Counted from the stretch's first letter, positions 1 to 7,899 are shown. The stretch: 16,129 nucleotides of DNA from an uncultured bacterium (GCA_905215765.1 CAJMRP010000040.1:1-16129), one strand, 5' to 3'. The notes: generated by a model not told the origin, from the sequence alone. Numbers and translations are program-made.

Positions 1-1
1 T

Positions 2-3000
2 GCTTATCCAGTACATGTCTGAATAGTATGTGCTCGACGAGCCATTCATCGAGCCTACTGGCACTACCGCCATCAGCCTTCCATGCGCCACCGCCGTTAT
101 CCAGTTACCACTATTCGTCGTACCCTTTATCATAATGGTGCTGCCATCGGGCATCCAAATGCGCCACTTGCCCTCATTACCGCTCGTGTTCGGCAAGTCC
201 ACACCGTCCATCATGTCATACTTGTGTCCGTAGATGTCCTCATAGCCCAGACAGCAGATATTGTTCACCTGCGTCACCTTTGCTGCACCATACTCGTCCT
301 TGTCCACATACCAGGCATATTGGTGCACTCTGTTCTCGTCCACCAGACTGTTTGTCACATTCGGGTTGATTGCCTTTGCGCCCTCATAGCCTATAGTGTC
401 CTGCATGCCTCTTGACATCGTGCCGCCAGTCGTGCGCATATTCGTATGCGAACCTGCGCCACACTGCTCCTGCATGTTCCTCCTGCCATACTTCGCATAG
501 GCAAGGTTCGCAATGCGGAAGTGCATCAGAGCGTCAATCTGCTGCATACCTCGCTGAACGCTGTAATAGTGGAAGTCCGTCCATGTCATGCTTGCAGTAG
601 TGCTGCCGCCGGTTATGCAGGCACGCAGCTTGCTGCCAACTACAGAACTGCCCACAACAGCGCACAGATGCTCATCGTTCGCAAACCATTCAGGTTCCAT
701 ATCCTCTATCTTGCTGCTGTTGGAAAGCACCACCTTGTCAAACTCGGCTGTGTTCAATATTGAGAAGTACAAAGTCTTGGCTCCCTCCGGCACATCGCTG
801 ATAAGATACATACCAGCCTCAAATCTGTTACCCAGCGTTGGCACCACGACGCTCTTCACCACATTGCCGTTCACGTCGGCAAATGCGCTGCCCACAAGGT
901 TCGTGCCTGGCACACTCGGCCAGCGAACACGCTTGTGCTTCGACACATCCACCACGCACACCGAATAAGAGCTGTCCGTACTCATGGCATTTGTTATGGT
1001 GTCCCTGCCACTCATCACTTTCCTGCCTTTAGTGTAACCGCCCTGCACCGCCTTGATGTCATCAAGCGTCAATACGTCCACATTCGGCACAGCCGGCATG
1101 TGATCCTTGTCCTTCGAGCTGTAGCAGCTGTAGTTCTTGCTGTTCAAGAAGTCATTCACACCCTTGCTCCAGAAGAAAGGCTCGTGCATCATCAGGTCAC
1201 CCTCGCTGCCGTCAAGTTTGGCAGGGGTTCCGTCGGCATACTTGGTGCTGTCCTTATCGTCAAGTTCCAAGTAAGTCATCTCGCCGTCCAGATTGTTCAC
1301 CACGGTATCGACATTCGCTATGTTCACGTTCCTCGTGGTCGCCTTCTTTGTCACCTTCGCCAGCACTCTGTGGCGGTTCTTCAGTATCGCTGCCACATGG
1401 CCGCTTGGCTTGTAGTCGTTGCCGTACTTATAGCCCGTGCCGTTATCCAAGTTCGAGAGATTTGCATCGTCTGCCACGCTCTCGTCGCTCTCCAGCATTG
1501 TATATTCAGGCTGCTCGATGTTCAACTCCGGGTAGTGCTCGATGTATGCAGCATAGGTCTCATCATCAACGTAACGAGTCAGTCGGTATGTGCCTACCAG
1601 TCGGCAGCTCTCCACATTGCCGCCATTCTCGTCCACACCGCCCGTCTGCATCAGTGAGGCCAGCAGGCTGCCGTCGCCTTCCATGTCGATGCCCGTCACA
1701 CGCAGATACTTCACGTTTCCGCACCTTGCGTGCAGCGTCTGCCAGTCCACACCCGGACAATTGTCAACCACAAGTCTGTTGATGTTGCTTGTGCCCTCCA
1801 GCGTCAGACCGCTGGTCGTCAGTTTGCCCAGATAGCGCAGTTCCAGTGTCTGCAACGTTGCCGGGAGTGTTATGCTCGTCAGCGGAGCACCCTGTGCGAA
1901 GTTCACGCCGGTCAGGGCTGTCTTGCCTGCCTTCAGTGTCTCCAGCTTCGTGTTGTTGCTCAAGTCTATGCCAGTGAAGCTGCCTGACTTCAAGCCGGTC
2001 ATATTCAGTGTACGCAGGTTTCGGCAACCGTTTACCAGCAATGCGTTCAGCGTTGTCTGTGTCTGGCCGCAGCTCACGTCAAGCGTCCTCAAAGCGGAGC
2101 AGTTGTTCAAGTTCAGAGTCTGGAGTATGGCATGGCTAACGTCCGTCAAGTCAAGCCCCATGATGCGGCTCGCACCGTAGATGTATTGCGGGTCATTCAC
2201 GATGAGGTCCGTGTCAAGCGTCAGTTCCACCTGACTTCCCGTGTCCTCCGCAAGCACTGCGCTTTCATGCGGAGTACCGCTCGTGTAGCCGTACCCGAAG
2301 AAATACCGCTCGCTCGCCGTGATCCTTATCTTCCGGTTGTCACTTCCGAACTTATAGCCGAAGTAGGCCGCGAAACTGTCCTTTCTGTATGTTCCGCACA
2401 CATACTGGCTGTCCAGCAATGCAAACCGGTTCTGGATGGTATAGGTGCGGTGCGCATATCGGCTGCCCTGGAGTGCATAGAGATAGTCATAGTGACTCGT
2501 AGTGCCGTCGGCCGTCGTCACACCCTCCGTCAGCGGTTTGATGTACTTGTAGATGCCGTCCTTGTTGTAGATGTACTGCCAGCACATGCCGTCGCAGTCC
2601 TCTTCCTGGACGGTGCCGACGACCATGATCTTGTAGCCCTCGGGGATGAGGCCCATGTCCTTCATCATCTTGGCAGCATAGGTAGCAGAAGCCATGCCAC
2701 CCTCCTGGTCGGAGCCGCCGCGGCCGTAGATGATCTCGTCGGTCTCGTAGCCCTCATAGGGATCGGCATCCCAGTTCTCGATGTTGCCGATGCCGACGGT
2801 GTCGATGTGAGAGTCGATGGCGATGATCTTGTCGCCCTCGCCCATAAAGCCCATGACGTTACCCAAGCCATCGACCTTGACCTCGTCATAGCCGAGGCTC
2901 TCCATCTCGGCCTTGATGCAGGCGACAACCTCACCCTCCTCGCAGGACTCAGAGGGGTGAGAGATCATGGCGCGCAGGAAGCGAGTCATATCAGCACGGT

Positions 3001-3049
3001 GGGACTCAGCAGCAGCCTTGATAGCGTCGAAATCGAGTTCTTTAGCCAT
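2..3049 (-). CDS. ygeY: In-frame chimera: N-terminal YgeY (M20 peptidase family) fused to a Bacteroidota-type LRR protein; open at left edge
   Basis: One frame stays open for 1016 codons from ATG 3049-3047 to the window edge; I checked every codon line for stops. Residues 1-157 are clearly YgeY, an M20-family metallohydrolase normally ~400-445 aa: AIDSHIDTVGIGN (H81, D83), GRGGSDQEGG (D114) and GTVQEEDCDGMCW (E149/E150) carry the first metal ligands. After WQYI the family sequence stops. The dimerisation domain and the remaining ligands are absent. Residues ~165-1016 are unrelated: repetitive LRR-like stretches and a C-terminal part with KWRIWMPDGSTIMIKG, of a type I associate with Bacteroidota surface or phage-like proteins. 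An AAAGG lies upstream of the start, and ygeX ends 72 bp upstream, so the start and the YgeY part fit an ygeX-ygeY operon. As written, the product cannot be a working YgeY. An assembly chimera is my favoured reading. Confidence 0.75.
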   Translation of the reverse strand, partial: MAKELDFDAIKAAAESHRADMTRFLRAMISHPSESCEEGEVVACIKAEMESLGYDEVKVDGLGNVMGFMGEGDKIIAIDSHIDTVGIGNIENWDADPYEGYETDEIIYGRGGSDQEGGMASATYAAKMMKDMGLIPEGYKIMVVGTVQEEDCDGMCWQYIYNKDGIYKYIKPLTEGVTTADGTTSHYDYLYALQGSRYAHRTYTIQNRFALLDSQYVCGTYRKDSFAAYFGYKFGSDNRKIRITASERYFFGYGYTSGTPHESAVLAEDTGSQVELTLDTDLIVNDPQYIYGASRIMGLDLTDVSHAILQTLNLNNCSALRTLDVSCGQTQTTLNALLVNGCRNLRTLNMTGLKSGSFTGIDLSNNTKLETLKAGKTALTGVNFAQGAPLTSITLPATLQTLELRYLGKLTTSGLTLEGTSNINRLVVDNCPGVDWQTLHARCGNVKYLRVTGIDMEGDGSLLASLMQTGGVDENGGNVESCRLVGTYRLTRYVDDETYAAYIEHYPELNIEQPEYTMLESDESVADDANLSNLDNGTGYKYGNDYKPSGHVAAILKNRHRVLAKVTKKATTRNVNIANVDTVVNNLDGEMTYLELDDKDSTKYADGTPAKLDGSEGDLMMHEPFFWSKGVNDFLNSKNYSCYSSKDKDHMPAVPNVDVLTLDDIKAVQGGYTKGRKVMSGRDTITNAMSTDSSYSVCVVDVSKHKRVRWPSVPGTNLVGSAFADVNGNVVKSVVVPTLGNRFEAGMYLISDVPEGAKTLYFSILNTAEFDKVVLSNSSKIEDMEPEWFANDEHLCAVVGSSVVGSKLRACITGGSTTASMTWTDFHYYSVQRGMQQIDALMHFRIANLAYAKYGRRNMQEQCGAGSHTNMRTTGGTMSRGMQDTIGYEGAKAINPNVTNSLVDENRVHQYAWYVDKDEYGAAKVTQVNNICCLGYEDIYGHKYDMMDGVDLPNTSGNEGKWRIWMPDGSTIMIKGTTNSGNWITAVAHGRLMAVVPVGSMNGSSSTYYSDMYWIS
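1740..2170 (-). repeat. Leucine-rich repeat region of the foreign segment
   Basis: On the minus strand, residues ~294-437 of the fused frame show repeated L-x-x-L-x-(L/V)-x-x-C/N patterns. Examples are LQTLNLNNCSALRTLDVSCG, NLRTLNMTGLKSGSFTGIDL, KLETLKAGKTALTGVNF, LQTLELRYLGKLTTSGLTL and INRLVVDNCPGVD. Spacing is about 21-24 residues, as in LRR solenoids. This is a protein-level repeat and the DNA units are strongly diverged. Confidence 0.6.
2538..2581. other. Junction between actinobacterial ygeY and foreign LRR coding sequence
   Basis: YgeY-like sequence is certain down to the Trp codon at 2579-2581. By about position 2540 the encoded sequence (YIKPLTEGVTTADG) no longer fits the family. 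The joint lies in a low-complexity stretch coding for YIYNKDGIYKYIK, rich in TAC, ATC and AAG codons. Such a stretch could be shared by chance between two genes and would keep the frame. Base composition also changes here, from GC-rich to the right to about half GC to the left. Confidence 0.7.
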
Positions 3050-3121
3050 TATTCATAACCTTTCAAACGAAGGAATCTACCTGTGAGGTGGCGGAGCGAT
3101 ACCTATTTACTCCACCCAGTA

Positions 3122-4336
3122 TTAGCAAGTGGGGTATTCGCCCTCCCAGACGATGCGACGGTACTGATCCGGATCGGTGTCACCTTCCGTGGAGAAGCAG
3201 AGCACGGAGCTCGTCTTGTCCAGGCCGATGAGCTCTTTGAGCTCGGCGTACTCAGGATCGAGCATGAGGGTCTCGACCAGGCCGGTGGTCACCGCGCCGG
3301 ACTCGCCGGAGATGACGCGCGGGTCGCCCTTCTCGGGAGCGCCCAGGGTGCGCATGCCGCGAGCGGTGACCCAGTCGGGGCAGGACACGAAGGCGGTAGC
3401 GTGGTTGCGCAGGATATCCCAGCCCAGGATGTTGGGCTCGCCGCAGCACAGGCCGGCCATGATGGAGGGCATGTCGCCGTCCACGATGCGCGGATCGCCG
3501 TCGCCGGCGGCAGCGCCCTTGTACAGGCAGGCGGCAGGCGCGCACTCGACCACGACGAAGGTGGGCGGGTTATCGGGATACAGGTTGGTGAAGTAGCCCA
3601 CCACGGCGCCGGCGAGCGAGCCCACGCCAGCCTGGACAAAGACGTGCGTCGGGCGGTTGATGGCCATCTCGCGCAGCTGCTCGGCAGCCTCGGAAGCCAT
3701 GGTGCCGTAGCCCTCCATGATCCAGGACGGGATCTTCTCGTAGCCCTCCCAGGCGGTATCCTGAACGATGACGCCGCGCTCGCAGGCGTCGGCCTCGGCG
3801 GCGGCCATGCGCACGCACTCGTCGTAGTTGACCTCTTCGATGGTCACCGTGGCGCCCTCGGCGGCGATGTTATCGAAGCGGGGCTTGGTGGAACCCTTGG
3901 GCATGTGCACGACAGCCTTCTGGCCCAGCTTGTTGGCAGCCCATGCCACGCCACGGCCATGGTTGCCATCGGTAGCGGTAAAGAAGGTGGCCTGGCCAAA
4001 GTCCTTGGCAAGCTGATCGGAGGTCAGGTAATCGAAGGTGCACTCGGCAACGTCCTTGCCGGTCTCGTCGGCAATGTAGTTGGCCATGGCAAACGAGCCG
4101 CCCAGGACCTTAAAGGCGTTGAGGCCAAAGCGATAGCTCTCGTCCTTAACGCACAGGTTGGACAGGCCCAGGCGCGCGGCCTGGCCGTCCAGGCGGGCAA
4201 GCGGAGTAACGGTGTACTGGGGGAACGACTGGTGGAAGGCGCGGGCCTTCTTCACGTGGTCGAGGCTCATGATTCCCAAGTGCTTGTCATCGCTCTTGGG
4301 CATCGTGTTGCCCGCCCACTGGATCTTATCGGCCAT
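3122..4336 (-). CDS. ygeX: Diaminopropionate ammonia-lyase (PLP-dependent), YgeX/DpaL
   Basis: A cytosolic fold-type II PLP enzyme that converts 2,3-diaminopropionate to pyruvate and two ammonia. The 404 aa length matches the family (~398-400). Visible signatures: the Schiff-base lysine K76 in GLNAFKVLGG, the ATDGNHGRGV loop with the catalytic aspartate (D123, equivalent of the Asp reported in the E. coli enzyme), the phosphate-binding loop AGVGSLAG, and ISGESGAVTTG near the C-terminus. ATG 4336-4334 is preceded by AAGGAG with an 8-base spacer, which fixes the start. It lies 72 bp upstream of ygeY in the same direction and divergent from a YheO-type regulator. In gut anaerobes ygeX and ygeY travel with ygfK and xdh genes in the purine/uric acid breakdown cluster, and the right end of this window holds those partners. 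It is intact with no sign of decay. Confidence 0.95.
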   Translation of the reverse strand: MADKIQWAGNTMPKSDDKHLGIMSLDHVKKARAFHQSFPQYTVTPLARLDGQAARLGLSNLCVKDESYRFGLNAFKVLGGSFAMANYIADETGKDVAECTFDYLTSDQLAKDFGQATFFTATDGNHGRGVAWAANKLGQKAVVHMPKGSTKPRFDNIAAEGATVTIEEVNYDECVRMAAAEADACERGVIVQDTAWEGYEKIPSWIMEGYGTMASEAAEQLREMAINRPTHVFVQAGVGSLAGAVVGYFTNLYPDNPPTFVVVECAPAACLYKGAAAGDGDPRIVDGDMPSIMAGLCCGEPNILGWDILRNHATAFVSCPDWVTARGMRTLGAPEKGDPRVISGESGAVTTGLVETLMLDPEYAELKELIGLDKTSSVLCFSTEGDTDPDQYRRIVWEGEYPTC

Positions 4337-4428
4337 ACGGTGAACTCCTTAAGTTCTCTCTTGCCGGCCCCCGCATACGCGTTTCAGCCCGATCCCATTC
4401 ACACGGCTGAACTTTTATGTGGATGCCA

Positions 4429-4443
4429 AACAAAAAGTTTGTT
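4429..4443. promoter_or_regulatory. Palindromic operator candidate, copy 1
   Basis: AACAAA-aag-TTTGTT is a perfect 6+6 bp inverted repeat in the ygeX/regulator divergent intergenic region. Its centre is about 100 bp upstream of the ygeX start. A second copy with identical arms and a different spacer lies 51 bp away. It is probably the binding site of the adjacent PAS/HTH regulator (inference). Confidence 0.6.
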
Positions 4444-4479
4444 AGCACTGTTCTATCACACTTTTTGATTGGAAAACCT

Positions 4480-4494
4480 AACAAATTGTTTGTT
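4480..4494. promoter_or_regulatory. Palindromic operator candidate, copy 2
   Basis: AACAAA-ttg-TTTGTT has the same arms as the copy centred 51 bp to the left. The spacing is close to five helical turns, which would place both sites on nearly the same DNA face and suits cooperative binding or looping. The rest of 4337-4613 is AT-richer than the genes on either side. I found no convincing -35/-10 pair for either direction. Confidence 0.6.
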
Positions 4495-4613
4495 GCCGTA
4501 ATCGGTACCTTTTCGCCGCCGAACGGTCACATAACACAGCGACGCTTTCGTTATTTGCGAACAAGTGGGGTTTATGGCACAGTGAGCCCAAACTAATTTT
4601 TAGGAAGGCACCC

Positions 4614-5267
4614 ATGACCCCCGCACAGATTGAGTTCTACAAGCGCCTTGCACACGGCCTGGCGCTCCAATTTGGCCCCAACTGCGAAGTCGTCGTCCAC
4701 GACCTGGAGACCGAGGACGTGGACCGCTCCATCGTAGTGATCGAAAACGGCCACGTCAGCGGGCGCAAACTGGGTGACGGCCCCAGCCATATTGTGCTTG
4801 AATCCATGCACGAGGGCACCGCCGACGTGCACGACCGCGAGCCGTACCTCACCAAAACCGCCGATGGCAAGCTGCTCAAGTCCTCGACCATCTTTATCCG
4901 CAACGATGAGGGCAAGCCCGTCGGCATTTTGGGCATCAACTTTGACATTACGCTTATGAAGGCTTTTGAGCGTTCGCTCGACGCCTTTACCGGCACCGGC
5001 GGCACGGGCTACACCGAGCCCGAGCCCATTACCAAGAACATCGGCGACCTGCTCGAGGACCTGCTGCACGAGTGCGAACAGTTTGTGGGCAAGCCCGCGG
5101 CACTCATGACCAAAGACGAGCGCATTCGTGCCATTGGCTACCTCGACCGTCGCGGCGCCTTCCTCATTTCCAAGTCGAGCGAACGCGCCTGCGAGTTCTT
5201 TGGCATCTCCAAGTACAGCTTCTATAGCTACCTCAATGAGGCCAAGGCGGCGGCCGACGACAAGTAG
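4614..5267 (+). CDS. YheO-type PAS/helix-turn-helix transcriptional regulator
   Basis: A 217 aa cytosolic DNA-binding regulator. Residues ~6-118 match the YheO-like PAS domain (CEVVVHDLE, then GHVSGRKLGDGPSH, then GKLLKSSTIFIRNDEGKPVGILGINFD). Residues ~145-207 form the C-terminal HTH seen in this family (LISKSSERACEFFGISKYSFYSYL). Length is normal for YheO/DpaR-like proteins. AGGAAGG at 4602-4608 sits 5 bases before the ATG. It is divergent from ygeX, the arrangement expected of a local regulator of the diaminopropionate genes. The PAS domain suggests it senses a small pathway intermediate. The paired AACAAA-N3-TTTGTT palindromes are its probable operators. Ligand and sign of regulation cannot be read from sequence. 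Confidence 0.88.
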   Translation: MTPAQIEFYKRLAHGLALQFGPNCEVVVHDLETEDVDRSIVVIENGHVSGRKLGDGPSHIVLESMHEGTADVHDREPYLTKTADGKLLKSSTIFIRNDEGKPVGILGINFDITLMKAFERSLDAFTGTGGTGYTEPEPITKNIGDLLEDLLHECEQFVGKPAALMTKDERIRAIGYLDRRGAFLISKSSERACEFFGISKYSFYSYLNEAKAAADDK

Positions 5268-5269
5268 GC

Positions 5270-5306
5270 ACTCGCCTAGATTGCCCCTCCCCTTTTGGGC
5301 GCGAGT
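5270..5306 (+). terminator. Weak terminator-like hairpin after the regulator
   Basis: ACTCGC (5270-5275) pairs with GCGAGT (5301-5306), and GCCC pairs with GGGC inside. It starts 3 bases after the regulator stop. There is no T-run after the stem, so termination is uncertain. Confidence 0.3.
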
Positions 5307-5350
5307 TCTGGAAAGCTCGAATCCAAGACCGAGCCGCTTGGGAAGTTCCA

Positions 5351-5356
5351 TATAAT
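5351..5356 (+). promoter_or_regulatory. Consensus -10 box (TATAAT)
   Basis: A perfect TATAAT lies 34 bases upstream of the ATG at 5391. No good -35 is present at 16-18 bp spacing. Its position argues that the next gene starts at 5391 and not at the in-frame ATG at 5295, which lies upstream of this box. Confidence 0.45.
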
Positions 5357-5390
5357 CGATGTCATTAGTATTTCGAAAGGGTGGAACAGA

Positions 5391-6365
5391 ATGGCGTTGA
5401 GCAAGGCATCATGCACCGGTCGCGGATTGATTCCGGCAATTGGTGGACATGTGCACCGCATGTTCGATGAGGGTGAAGACGACCTGTTTTCGCTGAGCCT
5501 TGACGACGTGATGAATGATCGCCCGTGGACCGCCGACGAACTCATGGGCGGCGGGGCTCGTCCGTCAAGCCTCAATCCCGCACTTGCGCCTAAGCCCGCA
5601 TCTGCGCCGACTCCTGCGCAGTCGCCTGTTTCGACGCCCGCACTCACTTCGGCGACCACGCCCGCTCCCCGCCCCGCAAGCGACCCGTCCGAAACGGCGG
5701 CATTTCTCGCTGCAGCGACGCAGGGCAAATCGGCCGACAGCACCGTTATGTACAGCGCCCAGCAGTTGCCTGTTCCTGCGGCACGCAAGCCTCCGGTCAC
5801 AAGGCTCGATGAGCCCGTTGCCCATCAGGTTGCCTACGATTCCTGGGCTGCAACCGATCTGGATGAGACCTCTACCGGCATGCCGGCGCTCGACGTTCCA
5901 GTTAACCCGCTTTTTGCCGCCAACACGAGTGCCGCGGACTATGAGAGCGGTACGGCATTTTCCGATTATTCCGATGGCTATGCTGGCAACGGTCGCATCG
6001 AGACCGAGGATTATGGCACCGCATCGAGCGATTATCTCAACGATCCGTACGCTGCCACGCCTGCACCGGAATATGACCCGGAGGCCGCGTCCGCGCCGGT
6101 GTATACCAAAAGCACAGGCGAAGAACGCTTCGCCGATTATTACGCCGAGGAAAAGGCGCTGCGTTTCTCGGAATTTCCGCAGGCAGTCAAGGTTGCCTTT
6201 ATCGCCATTGTCATTGCCCTGCTCGGTGTCATTGCGTTTGAGGGATTCCGGCTGTTCTCCGGCCCCACCCAAGCGGAGTCGGAGACCCAGCAAAAAGAGG
6301 ACGATAACGAGTATCTGGACATCAACACCCTCAAGGGCGACCCCAACGACGGGGACGACGAGTAG
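5391..6365 (+). CDS. Uncharacterised membrane protein with long Pro/Ala-rich cytoplasmic part
   Basis: 324 aa of unknown family. The N-terminal ~60 residues are ordinary (MALSKASCTGRG, then DDLFSLSLDDVMNDRPWTADELM). Residues ~65-110 are rich in Pro, Ala, Ser and Thr and look disordered. Residues ~170-250 are Tyr/Asp/Ala rich. A single hydrophobic helix lies near the C-terminus at ~266-289 (VKVAFIAIVIALLGVIAFEG), followed by a 35-residue acidic tail. No signal peptide is seen, so the long N-terminal part is probably cytoplasmic and the short acidic tail outside. GAAAGGGTGG at 5375-5384 sits 6 bases before this ATG, and a TATAAT lies just upstream. An in-frame start at 5295 would add 32 residues but precedes that box. 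It has its own promoter signal and is convergent with the next gene. Confidence 0.75.
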   Translation: MALSKASCTGRGLIPAIGGHVHRMFDEGEDDLFSLSLDDVMNDRPWTADELMGGGARPSSLNPALAPKPASAPTPAQSPVSTPALTSATTPAPRPASDPSETAAFLAAATQGKSADSTVMYSAQQLPVPAARKPPVTRLDEPVAHQVAYDSWAATDLDETSTGMPALDVPVNPLFAANTSAADYESGTAFSDYSDGYAGNGRIETEDYGTASSDYLNDPYAATPAPEYDPEAASAPVYTKSTGEERFADYYAEEKALRFSEFPQAVKVAFIAIVIALLGVIAFEGFRLFSGPTQAESETQQKEDDNEYLDINTLKGDPNDGDDE

Positions 6366-6402
6366 CGAGGGCTAAGGGAGGGTCGGAAGAGTCGGCGGCA
6401 CG

Positions 6403-7725
6403 TTACGGCTCCAAAAGCCCTGCCATAAAGATGGGCAGATACAGCACGTCACCATCGCGGTGAAGATTACATTCCGCAAGTACCAGGGCGCGATCGATTC
6501 CGTAGCCCTTCGTTGCCAGTGCGTTATCGAGCGCCGCGTGGGACTTAAAACTCTTGCCCGATTTGACCTCGATGGCGAGCACTTCCCCATCGAACGTCTC
6601 TTCCACAAAATCGAGCTCACCGACCTTTTTGGACGTAAAGTAGCGCAATCTAAATCCGTGGGCTTTGAGCTCTTGGGCAACGAAGCCCTCGAATGCCGCC
6701 CCCATATTCATGCCAAAGGGGCCTTCTGCCTCCCCATCAAAAACGCCTTGGGCGACCCTTTTGGAATACGACGACATAAGCATTCCGGTGTCCAAGTAAA
6801 ACAGCTTAAACAGATTTCGTTGCTCCCCCAATAAAAGGGGTGCCACGGGCGCCGTTACGTTATACACAGGAAGCGCGACACCCGCCTCCGATAGCCAGAG
6901 GAAATGATCTGTCACCTGCGAAAAACGTTTGACACCGTTAATCGATGACAGTTTGAATCGCTTGTTTTTGGAACCGGCCTCGCTGGGAATCAGATCATAG
7001 ATATCGCGAATAACCAAGCGCAGCTCGGGCGGAGCGTACTTTGCGATGTCATCGCGATACAGGGCGTGAAGATCGCGGTGGATGTTTCGAACCTCGTCGA
7101 CATTGCGCGTCGCCAAGAAGGAATTGACCGCGTCGGGCATGCCTCCCACCACCACATACTGATGGAACAGATCGAGCAAGCGGTCATACAGATAGCCGGG
7201 AAGCTCCCCCTCATTCTTTAGACAGCCCCTGAGCATGTCAAACACGCTGGCACCAACGCCATTTGCCCAGCAAAACTCCTCAAAGTCGAGCGGGTACATC
7301 TGGACCTGCTCGACATACCCCACCGGCAGGGAATCGATGCCCTCGAGCTCAACGCCAAGGAGCGATCCGGTAAGGATGTATCGAAAGTCGCCGCGCTGGA
7401 CCAGATATTTGATAAACGTCACCACGTTGGGGCATCGCTGCACCTCGTCGATAACCACAACGGTCTTGTTCGCAACCATCGGCTGCGTTGCAGCAATAGA
7501 CATACGCATAAGCAGATCATCCGCACTTTTCGCCGCCAAAAACGAATCGCGCACGGACGCGTCGGCGATAAGGTCGAACGTCACGACATTTTCGAACGAT
7601 TCATTTGCAAAGACGTTGACCAAATATGACTTTCCTACCTGTCGGGCGCCCTTGACCAAAAGAGCCTTGTTAGGCGACGAGGCAAGCCAAGATTCAAACT
7701 GTGCTTTCGCTTTTCTCTGTAGCAT
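6403..7725 (-). CDS. AAA family ATPase with DUF4143 C-terminal domain
   Basis: 440 aa. Residues ~20-150 hold the ATPase core: Walker A GARQVGKS (26-33), Walker B VVVIDEVQR (89-97) and a sensor-like ILTGS (117-121). The second half matches the DUF4143 class, with a C-terminal nuclease-like signature GELD (369-372) followed by IEVKSGKS (385-392), resembling the D...ExK of PD-(D/E)xK enzymes. Such proteins are widespread in anaerobes, often in many copies, and their role is unsettled (proposed links to mobile elements, toxin systems or DNA handling). I chose ATG 7725-7723 because AAGGGG lies 7 bases before it. An in-frame ATG at 7758 lacks a site. The gene is monocistronic, and four 33-bp-spaced repeats lie 36-150 bp upstream, suggesting autoregulation. 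Confidence 0.88.
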   Translation of the reverse strand: MLQRKAKAQFESWLASSPNKALLVKGARQVGKSYLVNVFANESFENVVTFDLIADASVRDSFLAAKSADDLLMRMSIAATQPMVANKTVVVIDEVQRCPNVVTFIKYLVQRGDFRYILTGSLLGVELEGIDSLPVGYVEQVQMYPLDFEEFCWANGVGASVFDMLRGCLKNEGELPGYLYDRLLDLFHQYVVVGGMPDAVNSFLATRNVDEVRNIHRDLHALYRDDIAKYAPPELRLVIRDIYDLIPSEAGSKNKRFKLSSINGVKRFSQVTDHFLWLSEAGVALPVYNVTAPVAPLLLGEQRNLFKLFYLDTGMLMSSYSKRVAQGVFDGEAEGPFGMNMGAAFEGFVAQELKAHGFRLRYFTSKKVGELDFVEETFDGEVLAIEVKSGKSFKSHAALDNALATKGYGIDRALVLAECNLHRDGDVLYLPIFMAGLLEP

Positions 7726-7760
7726 AAGCGCACCCCTTATTACGTGCTGTTTTAGCACTA

Positions 7761-7877
7761 GGATACACTTTTCCGTGGTTGCTAGATGCTCATTTCGACA
7801 CTTTTTCGAGATTTTGAAGTGTGTATTACGACACTTTTCCGTACTTTTACACGGGATATTTCGACACTTTTTCGGAT
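7761..7877. repeat. Four direct repeats with exact 33-bp period upstream of the ATPase
   Basis: The core ACACTTTT begins at 7765, 7798, 7831 and 7864, exactly 33 bp apart each time. Copies 2-4 share CGACACTTTT followed by T/C-CG. Copy 1 is ATACACTTTTCCG. Conservation covers only the first ~17 bases of each unit and the rest differs. A spacing of three helical turns puts all copies on one DNA face, as in iteron-type operators. A short inverted repeat, GTGCT-N5-AGCAC (7744-7758), lies between copy 1 and the ATPase start. Confidence 0.7.
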
Positions 7878-7899
7878 TTAAGCCTAACAGCAGCCGGCG

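Noticed and set aside
2132..3058. 308-residue plus-strand frame crossing the chimera joint
   Set aside because: It is the reverse of real coding on the minus strand. Low-complexity Val/Asp/Ala/Leu content, no ribosome site.
4441..4462. CRP-like site in the ygeX upstream region (right half TCACA)
   Set aside because: Only one half-site matches, and the left half departs strongly from TGTGA.
3083..4468. 461-residue open frame on the plus strand opposite ygeX
   Set aside because: It is an antisense shadow. ygeX on the minus strand has all catalytic motifs and a ribosome site.
4593..5351. 252-residue minus-strand frame over the YheO-type regulator
   Set aside because: The plus strand holds a recognisable PAS/HTH protein with a ribosome site. 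The antisense frame has no family features.
7761..7877. CRISPR array
   Set aside because: Period is only 33 bp, with ~17 bp partly conserved cores and 16-bp intervals. There is no palindromic repeat and no cas gene nearby.
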